Part shown: piece by piece, positions 1 to 5,859 of the stretch
How the letters are laid out: each line of letters starts with the position of its first letter
How positions within the stretch are numbered: the stretch's first letter is position 1
NCBI GenBank assembly: GCA_013817555.1
Contig: JACDCN010000143.1
Coordinates: 1 to 5,859 of the forward strand
Origin: Actinomycetota bacterium
GTDB taxonomy: Bacteria; Actinomycetota; Thermoleophilia; Gaiellales; Gaiellaceae
Direction of reading: 5' to 3'
Length of the DNA: 5,859 bases
The notes under the pieces: model-generated
What the model was told of the DNA's origin: nothing
Database searches by the model: none
What the model saw: the letters and a program-made list of their open reading frames with translations, nothing else
Made by a program: the position numbers and the translations under genes

Positions 1-2191
1 TGTCGAGGATCTCGCGCCCGGCCTTCAGCCAGAGGCTCGTCGCAGGCTGGAGCTCATCGAGGCGTTCACGGAGCGCATCGGCCACTCCGAGCCGGTCGGC
101 GACCCAGGCGAGCTCGGTCAGCACGTCGAGCCTCGCGCCAACCCCGATGGTCGGGAGGAGCTCGTCGGCGAGCGCGCGCGCGCGACGTCCAGGCGCCCCA
201 GCTCCGCGTTGAGGCGAATGTTGGACGAGAACACATGGTGGAAGAGTTGCGGGTCCTTCACCTGCCGGACGAGCTCGAGCGCCTTCGCTGCGTCGCTCTC
301 TGCTCCCGTGGTGTCTCCACGAGCGAAGCGGAGGCTCGCACGCCACTGGCGCACGTCCGATTCGAGGTAGTGGGGCGACCCGGCCTCGCACTCGGCGAGG
401 AACTCGTCCGCGTGACGCATGCAGTCCTCCCAGCGCCCGCTCAGATATTCGAGGCTTACCCGCACTCCGCGGCAGAAGCGCACCATGCGCTCATCCCCGA
501 ATCTCCGGGCCGTGCGTAGCGCCTCGGCGCGGAGCTCGACGTCGCGCCGCACGTCCCCCCTGCCGAGCGCGTCGAAGCCGAGGTTGTTGTAGAGCCGCCC
601 CGCCTCCGGTGAGTTGATCGAGACCGCAAGCTCGAGCGCGCGCTCCAGGTCGGAGCTCCCTCGGGGATCGTCGGTCCGCGAACGGGCTATACCGAGAGAG
701 CTCAGAGCCAAGACGCGATGCTCGTCGAGCCCGAGCTGCTCGGCCATGACGAGCGCCTCCTCCCCGATACGGATCGCGGCGTCGGCCTCTCCGGGCGATC
801 GCGAACGAAGACGCCGTTTGGTTCAGCACGAACAGCTTGTCCGGGGACGGTGAACGCTCGACGACAAGTGCGAGCGCGCGGTCGCGGAAGCCGAATGAAC
901 GGTCACGCTGGCCTCGATCCCACCAGAAGCGCGAGAGCGCGGCGTCGGCGCGAGCCGCCCGCTCGAGCTCGTCGAGCTCCACCAGGCCCTCGCGCGCTTC
1001 GGAGAGAACGTCGCCGGCGCGGCCGTCGCCGATCTGCTGCAGCGCCGACCCGTACGAGAGCAGGAGCTCGGGCCGGTCTCGATCGTCCTCCGGCCAGAGA
1101 GAGACCGCGTGGGTAAAGAGATCGGCGGCGGCTGCCCACGTGTTGAGCGCCAGCGCCCTGTCCCCCGCGATCCGTAGGGCGGCGCGCGCCGACTCAGAGA
1201 GGTCAGCGTCCTCGAGCCCCGCAGCGCGCGACAGCTCGAGCGCGTTGACGTAGTGATGGGCCAGCATCTCGGCGTGGTCCTCAGGTCGGCCGAGGGACTC
1301 GATCCACGCCGCAGCAGCTTGGTGCTTCCCCGCCCGTTCGCCGCGGGGGATCTGCCCGTACGCAACGTCACGAACAAGGAGATGGCGGAAGGCGTACTCG
1401 GTCTCGCCCTCCACGGAGCCTCGCCGTTCCCTGCGGAGGAGCTCCCGGCGCTCGAGGTCGTGCAGCTCCTGCTCGACGTTCCAGCGCTCGCGACCCGAGA
1501 CTGCGGCGACGGCCCCGAGCCAGAACACCTTCCCGAGCACGGCTGCCGCTTGCACGAGACCCTTGGCCTCAGCAGTGAGCAGGTCGAGCCGGGCGGCGAT
1601 GATGCCCTGCACGCTCTCCGGCATCGCGACGTCGTCGATCGCACCGCGCTCGCGGAGCAGCCTGGCGAATTCCTCGGCGTAGAGCGGGTTCCCACCTGCG
1701 CGAGCGAGCACCATGGCCTGCGCCTCCGCCGGCAGCACGGAGCGCTCGAGGAGCGCATGCACGAGCTCGGCCGTCTCCTCATCGGTGAGTGAAGAGAGCG
1801 AGATCGTGACGGCGTTCGCCTTCCCTCCTCCCCACCCGGGCCGTCGCGCGAGCAGCTCGGGCCGGGCGGTCGCGACGACGAGCAGGGCCACGTCGCCCGC
1901 CCAGTCGACGAGGTGGTCGACGAAGTCGAGGAGACCGTCGTCGGCCCACTGCAGGTCCTCGAGCACGAGCACGAGCGGCCGCTGTTCGGCGAGCGCCTCC
2001 AGGAACTGCCGCCAGGCGGCGAACGCCTCGCGGCGGTCGTCCGCAAGCTCCCGCTCCGGCGCGAGGCCGACAAGAGGGTTAAGGTGCGACTCGACCCACT
2101 CCGGGTGATCCCCGACCGCAGCGACTGCACCGCGAAGCTTCTCACGCGCCTGCTCGGGGGTGTCCGTCTCGAGGATCCCTGCCTGCGCCTT
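1..2191 (-). pseudogene. Truncated, frameshifted STAND/AAA-type ATPase with TPR tail (cyclase-associated family), 3' end off window
   Basis: This is the interior of a very large regulatory ATPase of the kind usually preceded by an adenylate/guanylate cyclase domain. Homologous sequence starts abruptly at KAQAGILETD (about 2191). It continues with a Walker B segment LVLVLEDLQWADD (1937-1975), a TARPEL motif soon after, and GGNPLYAEEF (residues 209-218 of the open frame starting at 2320), which is typical of the family. A long helical TPR-like region follows. The cyclase domain and Walker A P-loop that normally precede this segment are absent, so nucleotide binding should be lost. The frame breaks near 793-800, and the TPR sequence resumes in another frame (GEADAAIRIGEEALVMAEQL). 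It breaks again in the GC run at 172-184, after which LADELLPTIGVGARLDVLTE continues to position 1. Normal members run to about 1000 residues. The call of family is confident. Whether the breaks are biological or sequencing errors cannot be settled here. Confidence 0.8.
172..184. repeat. (GC)n dinucleotide tract at a frameshift
   Basis: A 13-base uninterrupted alternating GC tract lies inside the ATPase/TPR remnant. The family-like reading frame enters the tract as LNAELGRLDVARA and leaves it in a different frame as LADELLPTIGVG. Removing a single 2-bp unit restores one continuous frame, which points to slippage in replication or in sequencing. Confidence 0.7.
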
Positions 2192-2649
2192 GTTCTCCCG
2201 ATTCACCGTCGCGCACGCCTCCGGGACGACGGAGACCTTGAGACCAACCTCCCGCGCGTCGATCGCCGTTTTGGGCAACACCCTTCGGTGGTCATACCGG
2301 CAAGAAGAAGTCGCTGACATTCGAGTGCTTCGAGAATCAGCTCGAGGGGAGTGTGGTCGAAGGCGGAATAGCGCGGCTTTACCACGAAGCGTTCACCGCG
2401 ACGGGGTGAGACGCTTCGAACCAGTTGACCTCCCTTTCCGTTAAAGGCTCTCTGGACGATCCCGTTGACGTCGCCGTCCCAGACCCCTTTGTTGTCGTTC
2501 GCGAACACGATCGGAAGTTCCGCCCTACGAACGGATTCCAAGAGCTCTACGAGCGCAGGTTGTGTCTCGGCGAACGAGGAGAGCAATTCTTCGCCGTGCT
2601 CGTGCGCGAAGTCATCGAGGACGTCGACAATCAACAGCACGTCACGCAT
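2192..2649 (-). pseudogene. Isochorismatase-family cysteine hydrolase, frameshifted and C-terminally truncated
   Basis: Cysteine hydrolases of this family cleave amide or vinyl-ether bonds (for example nicotinamide or isochorismate) in the cytoplasm. The substrate cannot be told from this copy. Counting from the ATG at 2649 (MRDVLLIVDVLDDF), the expected triad is visible: Asp9 in LLIVDVLDDF, Lys91 in FVVKPRYSAF and Cys124 in GMTTEGC. Immediately after Cys124 the frame shifts (around 2269-2280, next to a four-base A run on the coding strand). The family signature then continues in the next frame as TAIDAREVGLKVSVVPEACA, up to NREN. The last 20 or so residues are missing, because at about 2191 the frame runs into ATPase sequence. 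A GTG at 2724 would add 25 residues, but these do not look like the family and have no well-spaced Shine-Dalgarno. The ATG at 2649 has a weak GGGGAAG upstream. It lies about 150 nt downstream of the membrane-protein gene, in the same direction. Confidence 0.8.
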
Positions 2650-2692
2650 GCCGAGAGGCTTCCCCGGCAGCCAGCTTGTGAACCTCGACCTG

Positions 2693-2739
2693 CCGGTGTC
2701 AGCTGGTGAGAGGTGGGCCGACACCTTCCGGTGTCTGCT
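2693..2739. repeat. Cluster of CCGGTGTC direct repeats with an inverted copy
   Basis: CCGGTGTCAGCT (2693) and CCGGTGTCTGCT (2728) are 12-base direct repeats with one mismatch, offset by 35 bp. Between them lies an inverted GACACC (2720-2725), which forms a perfect 6-bp palindrome GACACC-TTCC-GGTGTC (2720-2735) with the second copy. The cluster sits 45-90 bp upstream of the ATG of the isochorismatase-like gene. It could be an operator or a small dispersed palindromic element. It lacks a T run, so it does not look like a rho-independent terminator. Confidence 0.4.
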
Positions 2740-2802
2740 TCGGTTGACAACTCCATGCGATGAACGTTGCCGCGACGTGAGCGCTCGATCTATGAAGCTC
2801 GA

Positions 2803-3204
2803 TCAGGTGCCGACACCGCTTGCGGCCAGCACGGCAAGCGCGAGCGTCGAGACGCCGAGGACGCCGTGCAAGAGCGCTACGGGAACAGGGAAGCTTGTTT
2901 CCGCAGGCACGGTCGTGTGCTCGCGACGGTTCTGACCACGTAGCCAGATAACGAACATCGTGGCGCCCAGCAGTGCTACCGCGACGAGGATTCCAACGGC
3001 GATCCAGGCGAATACCACCTCGCCGGAGACAACGAACGCGATCCACAGCCCGACTCCGACCACTGCAAGACCAGCGTGAGCGAAGAGCCTCATAAAGCGG
3101 ATTCCCTCGCGCTGGCGAAGTCCACCATGCCGTAGCCACTGGACCAGCAGGCTCGCTCCCCCGAGTGCGGTCAGGAGCCAAGCGAGAAGCGCCGCCCACT
3201 CCAC
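2803..3204 (-). CDS. Small four-helix integral membrane protein, coupled to the oxidoreductase
   Basis: This is a 133-residue hydrophobic protein that I cannot assign to a named family. Four membrane segments are visible: about residues 4-24, 40-60, 63-88 and 106-131. A short basic loop (RHGGLRQREGIR) separates the first two, and a polar loop containing RGQNRREH precedes the last. Histidines sit within two helices (His43 in LFAHAGLAVV and His113 in ALLHGVLGV), which could suggest haem or metal ligation, but this is speculation. The GTG start at 3204 is chosen because AGGAG lies 7 nt upstream, overlapping the stop of the oxidoreductase gene, and the first helix begins directly after it. An upstream ATG at 3390 in the same frame would only add antisense-like sequence inside the Rieske coding region. 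The 4-nt gap to the oxidoreductase implies a shared transcript and translational coupling, so a role as its membrane partner or electron acceptor is a reasonable guess. Confidence 0.75.
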   Translation of the reverse strand: MEWAALLAWLLTALGGASLLVQWLRHGGLRQREGIRFMRLFAHAGLAVVGVGLWIAFVVSGEVVFAWIAVGILVAVALLGATMFVIWLRGQNRREHTTVPAETSFPVPVALLHGVLGVSTLALAVLAASGVGT

Positions 3205-3216
3205 CGCGCTACTCCT
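3205..3216 (-). promoter_or_regulatory. Ribosome binding site for the GTG-started membrane protein
   Basis: On the minus strand AGGAG (3216-3212) is followed by 7 nt and then GTG at 3204. The site overlaps the last codon and stop (TAG, 3211-3209) of the upstream oxidoreductase gene. This decides the start of the membrane protein and indicates translational coupling. Confidence 0.7.
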
Positions 3217-4762
3217 GCCCGTCCTCGAGTGGAATGGGTTCGAGAGGGTGAAGCGCTGGGCCGTGCAGCACTGCTCCGTCGGGGGTGAAGCGCGAGCCGT
3301 GGCAGGGACAATCCCAGCTCGACTCGGAAGAGTTCCACGAGACCTTGCAGCCCATGTGCGTACAGGTGGCCGACACCGAATGCAGGACACCGTTCGAGTC
3401 TCGGTAGGTGGCCACGTCGTTGCCGCCTATATCCAAAACGGCAGCGCTTCCGGGATCCAGATCGGCTGCGGAGCCGTCGCGACGGCGTAGTGCGCCCGCG
3501 AACTGCTGTCGGGCGACGTTGGTGTTCTCCCGTATGAAGCCGGTAGCGGCCGCACGGATACGTCGCCGTTGCGGCTCAAACACGTGGCTCCAGGAAGCCG
3601 GTATCCCCGCGAGCTCGCCGGCGATCGAGAGTGCGGCGGCAGAACCGTTCGTCATCCCCCAGCCGGCAAAACCCGTGGCGACGAAGATGTCCTGCTTCTC
3701 GGAGATTCGCCCCACGAATGGAAGCCCGTCGACGCTGAACGCGTCTTGGGTCGACCATCGGTAGAGGGTCTCTCCGACGGCGAAGTGATCACGCATGAAG
3801 CGCTCGAGTGTCGCGTGGCGCGCCGCGGTCTCCGATGCCTGCCCCACGCGATGTCCCTCGCCGCCGACGATGAGAAGCCGACCTCCATCTTCGAGCGGCG
3901 CAGTGCGTACCGAGCGACTCGGCCTCCCGGCATTGATGAACATCCCGTGTGGCCCCTCGTCGCTCGAAAGCCGGGCGGCGACAACGTACGAGCGCCACGG
4001 ATGGATGCGCGTCGCGAAGAACCCCGGCTCCACGATCGGGTAGCTGGTTGCGACCACCACGGCTGGCGCATGTACCTCGCCGGCTTCAGTGCGCACGACG
4101 TATGGGCCCTCGCCTTCGATTCCGAGCACAGCCGATTGCTCCACGATCCGGCCTCCGGCAGCGAGGGTCGCCTCCGCGAGCCCAAGGAGGTAGCGCCGTG
4201 GATGGAACTGTCCCTGATCCGAAAGCTGAACGGCTCCCGTCGATGCGAACGGAATATCCGCACCACGGGCCGGCTCCGAATCGAGACCGGCCCTCTTCGC
4301 TGCCTCGACCTCCCGTTCGATCGACTCGAGCTCGTTCTCGGTCTCCGCGGCGACGTAGTTCGGCACAGCTTCCAGGTCGCAGGCGATGCCGTGCTCCTCG
4401 ACGAGGCGCCGTACGAGCTCGAGCCCTGCGAGCTGCGCCTCGGCATAACGGCGCGAGGTATCCCCGTCGTAGTCGCTCTCGAGGTGCGAGTACACGAGGC
4501 CATGCCCTGCTGTCACTTTGGCGGTCGTGAAGCCGGAGACGCCGGATGCGACGTGCGCCCTCTCGACGAGCAAGACGCGCCGACCGGACGTCGCAACCAG
4601 AAGCGCCGTCGTGAGCCCGACGATGCCCGCTCCCACGACCACGACGTCGACCTCTTCGCTCCCAACGAGGGAAGGAAGCTCTTTGTCGTCAGTGGTGTCG
4701 AGCCAGAAGGAGACACGGTCGGCACGCGAGGGCGGCAGAGCGCGCTTGGAAGCCGACGTCAT
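3209..4762 (-). CDS. FAD-dependent oxidoreductase (DAO fold) with C-terminal Rieske [2Fe-2S] domain
   Basis: This is an intact 517-residue flavoprotein-Rieske fusion. The N-terminal half is a D-amino-acid-oxidase/glycine-oxidase-like FAD domain. It has a dinucleotide-binding fold VDVVVVGAGIVGL (GxGxxG at residues 44-49), followed by the acidic strand end VLLVERAHVASGVSG. The distal FAD signature is VDGLPFVG...IFVATGFAGWGMTNGSAAA. The last 60 residues form a Rieske domain: Cys467-x-His469 and Cys485-x2-His488 ligate the cluster, and Cys472 and Cys487 are placed to form the disulfide seen in high-potential Rieske proteins. The architecture and length match the family that includes Bacillus YhfW, whose substrate is not established. 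No signal peptide or Tat motif is seen, so it should be cytosolic, oxidising an amine- or amino-acid-like substrate and passing electrons to the iron-sulfur centre. The ATG at 4762 places the GxGxxG motif at a normal distance, although its Shine-Dalgarno is weak. It is the first gene of the leftward cluster and its frame is unbroken. Confidence 0.92.
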   Translation of the reverse strand: MTSASKRALPPSRADRVSFWLDTTDDKELPSLVGSEEVDVVVVGAGIVGLTTALLVATSGRRVLLVERAHVASGVSGFTTAKVTAGHGLVYSHLESDYDGDTSRRYAEAQLAGLELVRRLVEEHGIACDLEAVPNYVAAETENELESIEREVEAAKRAGLDSEPARGADIPFASTGAVQLSDQGQFHPRRYLLGLAEATLAAGGRIVEQSAVLGIEGEGPYVVRTEAGEVHAPAVVVATSYPIVEPGFFATRIHPWRSYVVAARLSSDEGPHGMFINAGRPSRSVRTAPLEDGGRLLIVGGEGHRVGQASETAARHATLERFMRDHFAVGETLYRWSTQDAFSVDGLPFVGRISEKQDIFVATGFAGWGMTNGSAAALSIAGELAGIPASWSHVFEPQRRRIRAAATGFIRENTNVARQQFAGALRRRDGSAADLDPGSAAVLDIGGNDVATYRDSNGVLHSVSATCTHMGCKVSWNSSESSWDCPCHGSRFTPDGAVLHGPALHPLEPIPLEDGQE

Positions 4763-4985
4763 GCTCGTGGTCTACCCGGTCGGGTGGCTCCCGCAAACCG
4801 CCGCTTCGCTCTTGAATGCAGTCGCCTCCAGTCGGCTTCGTGGGACGTCCGGCTCAAGCCGTTACAGAGCCGTGAGCTCGGGCACGACTGGCAACGCCGA
4901 CGCGGGACGCCGATCATCGGCAAGGGAGTCAGCGGAGCGATGCCCGGAACGAACCCGCTTGGAGCGCTGCTGGCGCAGGAGCGCG

Positions 4986-5027
4986 GTCGACGGCGGTAGC
5001 GGTCTCGCAACCGTCGACGTCCGCTAC
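4986..5027. repeat. Interlocked inverted repeats (pseudoknot-like)
   Basis: GTCGACGG (4986-4993) is perfectly complementary to CCGTCGAC (5011-5018). GTAGCGG (4996-5002) is perfectly complementary to CCGCTAC (5021-5027). The two pairings cross, so in RNA they would form either a pseudoknot or two mutually exclusive folds. High GC makes chance pairing likely, but 8 and 7 perfect pairs in 42 bases is noticeable. Function is unknown. Confidence 0.35.
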
Positions 5028-5039
5028 GGCGGCTGCGGG

Positions 5040-5071
5040 AGCCGACCCGGCTCGAGGAAGCTGGGTCGGCT
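5040..5071. repeat. Strong hairpin, 9 perfect pairs plus extension
   Basis: AGCCGACCC (5040-5048) pairs perfectly with GGGTCGGCT (5063-5071). A G-U wobble and a further GCT/AGC extend the stem to 13 pairs closed by a 6-nt loop, CGAGGA (5053-5058). No T tract follows on either strand and no gene ends nearby, so it is not a typical intrinsic terminator. It could belong to a structured RNA together with the repeats just upstream, or it could be a protein-binding site. Confidence 0.45.
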
Positions 5072-5262
5072 AGTGCGGCAGAATGATGCGCTGCGGACGC
5101 TCAGCCGAGAGCGTGTTCGGGTCACCGGCGACGCATTCGCCCGCCTCTAAGCCGCACGTCATGCCGTAAACTCGCAGCGACGCCCCGTGACCTGGCGACG
5201 GGCAGCAGGGCCTTCCCGACCGGTCTCCCGTCTGCCTTTGCGACGCTTCTCTTGATTGCTAC

Positions 5263-5358
5263 ATGTTCGAGATCGTGCTACTTCGCGTGAGTGATGGCAG
5301 CTTGCGGGTCGTGTACCGCACCGACTACGGCGAGCTCTACCGAATCGACTGGAAGTAG
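5263..5358 (+). CDS. Possible 31-residue small protein
   Basis: A short ATG-to-TAG frame encodes MFEIVLLRVSDG followed by a strand-turn-strand pattern, VVYRTDYGELYRIDWK. Unlike every other frame in this intergenic stretch, it is rich in hydrophobic, aromatic and acidic residues and poor in the arginine/serine runs that mark shadow frames, and its third codon positions are mostly G or C. An in-frame stop at 5188 and no earlier ATG limit it to this start. Against it, no Shine-Dalgarno precedes the ATG, so translation would have to be leaderless or weak. I do not recognise a family. It could also be a remnant of a longer gene or a chance frame. Confidence 0.4.
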   Translation: MFEIVLLRVSDGSLRVVYRTDYGELYRIDWK

Positions 5359-5723
5359 GTCGGAGGATAACCCCAACACCATAAATGGGACGCATGTCAG
5401 GGGTTCAAACCCCGGACGGGCCTTCCAGGGGCGCATGGCTAGGCGGATTTGGCTTAGCTACGCGGGTCAGACGTGTCAGAATTGCCGGGAAAGCACGTGC
5501 AGAGACCACGGTGCAGACCTCAAGATCCGCCGCGATTGCCCTGCGCGTTTCACGAATAGAGAAGGTTCACGACGGGTCAGGGTGGGCAAGACAGATGCAA
5601 TAAGCGGTTCCGTTGCGAGAGAACCTGCCCCTCGGTAGCGCACTCAGTGATCGACGGAGCTATTCTGTCAGCGCACTCGGACGAGTACCGACGGCGGCCG
5701 TCAGGCGCCTTACTCGCAGGATC

Positions 5724-5730
5724 AGAGAGG
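5724..5730 (+). promoter_or_regulatory. Ribosome binding site for the right-edge gene
   Basis: AGAGAGG is followed by a 6-nt spacer and the ATG at 5737. In-frame GTG at 5734 is possible but would be too close to the site. Confidence 0.65.
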
Positions 5731-5736
5731 TGTGTG

Positions 5737-5859
5737 ATGGCGGCGGGCGCAGAGAAGCTCACGTTCGGAAATGGCGGAGCGTTCATGCAGGAGACGCGTC
5801 GCGAGGTGGAGCAGTACCTCGCACGCGGCCACACGCGGCTGAGGGGCTCGCTGCTTCTC
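5737..5859 (+). CDS. N-terminal fragment, probable membrane fatty acid desaturase (partial)
   Basis: Forty-one codons are visible before the window ends, beginning MAAGAEKLTFGNGGAFMQE. The stretch FMQETRREVEQYLARGHTRL resembles the region just before the first membrane helix of acyl-lipid/acyl-CoA desaturases, where an amphipathic segment of the form R-x-V-x-x-Y-hydrophobic precedes a hydrophobic run. The residues GSLLL at the edge could be the start of that helix. The histidine boxes that would prove the family lie outside the window, so this is a resemblance, not a demonstration. Other helical membrane-enzyme N-termini are possible. The start is well supported by the AGAGAGG site. The gene is divergent from the oxidoreductase and separated from it by a long non-coding region, so it is transcribed independently. 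Confidence 0.45.
   Translation, partial: MAAGAEKLTFGNGGAFMQETRREVEQYLARGHTRLRGSLLL

Larger units (their letters stand above)
4763..5736. other. Long intergenic region between divergent genes
   Basis: About 970 bp separates the leftward oxidoreductase gene from the rightward gene at 5737. Open frames here are arginine/serine-rich, low-complexity translations typical of non-coding high-GC DNA, and none shows a domain or a good start site. What it does hold is listed separately: interlocked inverted repeats at 4986-5027, a strong hairpin at 5040-5071 and a possible 31-residue ORF at 5263-5358. Promoters for both flanking genes must lie here, but I see no clear -35/-10 pair for either. TATTCT at 5661 is the nearest -10-like hexamer to the right-hand gene, and it has no matching -35. 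Confidence 0.55.

Noticed and set aside
823..2145. A 440-residue minus-strand frame overlapping the ATPase
   Set aside because: Its translation is dominated by Ser/Arg/Pro runs and is an out-of-frame reading of the ATPase coding sequence.
2205..2724. GTG at 2724 as the start of the hydrolase
   Set aside because: The extra 25 residues lack family resemblance and cover the repeat cluster, and the GGAAG before the GTG is too close to serve as a ribosome binding site.
2720..2735. Rho-independent terminator after the membrane-protein gene
   Set aside because: The stem is only 6 bp with no U run on either strand, and it lies near 70 nt past the stop codon.
2744..2790. TTGACA at 2744 as a plus-strand -35 element
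   Set aside because: No -10-like hexamer lies at 16-18 bp and no plus-strand gene follows.
3569..4999. A 476-residue plus-strand open frame opposite the oxidoreductase
   Set aside because: It is antisense to a clearly real flavoprotein gene. Its translation has no recognisable domain and is typical of the spurious antisense frames of high-GC DNA.
5351..5427. A functional tRNA gene
   Set aside because: Only 5 acceptor pairs form, position 33 is not T, the anticodon stem has two or more mismatches, and only 3-4 T-stem pairs form. It is not annotated as a tRNA.
5291..5638. Plus-strand frames at 5291-5638 and 5385-5603
   Set aside because: They overlap each other in different frames, have Arg/Ser/Thr-rich translations, and show no ribosome binding site or domain.
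1..5859. CRISPR array, transposase, integrase or defence module
   Set aside because: No regularly spaced repeats, terminal inverted repeats with a transposase, or nuclease/toxin motifs were seen in any frame.

Overview
This is a high-GC bacterial window. The dense GC-rich codons, many spurious long antisense ORFs and gene types present (a cyclase-associated ATPase/TPR family, an FAD/Rieske oxidoreductase) would fit a soil actinomycete-like lineage such as Thermoleophilia/Gaiellales. That placement is inferred from style and family content, not from a marker gene.

Layout: from position 1 to 4762 everything recognisable lies on the minus strand. In transcription order these are: (i) an intact FAD-dependent oxidoreductase with a C-terminal Rieske [2Fe-2S] domain (4762-3209); (ii) a small four-helix membrane protein starting 4 nt after its stop (3204-2803), almost certainly translationally coupled; (iii) an isochorismatase-like cysteine hydrolase (from 2649), frameshifted just after its catalytic cysteine; and (iv) the inner part of a very large STAND-type ATPase/TPR protein, running off the left edge.

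The most notable structure is the join between (iii) and (iv). Near position 2190 the hydrolase stops about 20 residues short of its usual end. The reading frame then continues directly into the middle of the ATPase, with no cyclase domain, no Walker A loop, no stop and no new start. The ATPase carries two further frameshifts, one at about 793-800 and one in a (GC)n tract at 172-184. The hydrolase and ATPase remnants are therefore best read as a deletion-created fusion pseudogene that has decayed. A chimeric or indel-rich assembly is the main alternative. The two genes upstream are intact over about 2 kb.

Positions 4763-5736 form a roughly 970-bp region with no convincing large gene. It contains strong inverted repeats (4986-5071), one possible 31-residue peptide gene (5263-5358, plus strand) and a tRNA T-arm-like sequence that fails a full cloverleaf. 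At the right edge a plus-strand gene begins at 5737 with a good ribosome binding site. Its 41 visible residues resemble the N-terminus of a membrane fatty acid desaturase.

The oxidoreductase and membrane protein form a plausible redox pair. Nothing visible forms a defence system, CRISPR array or complete mobile element.
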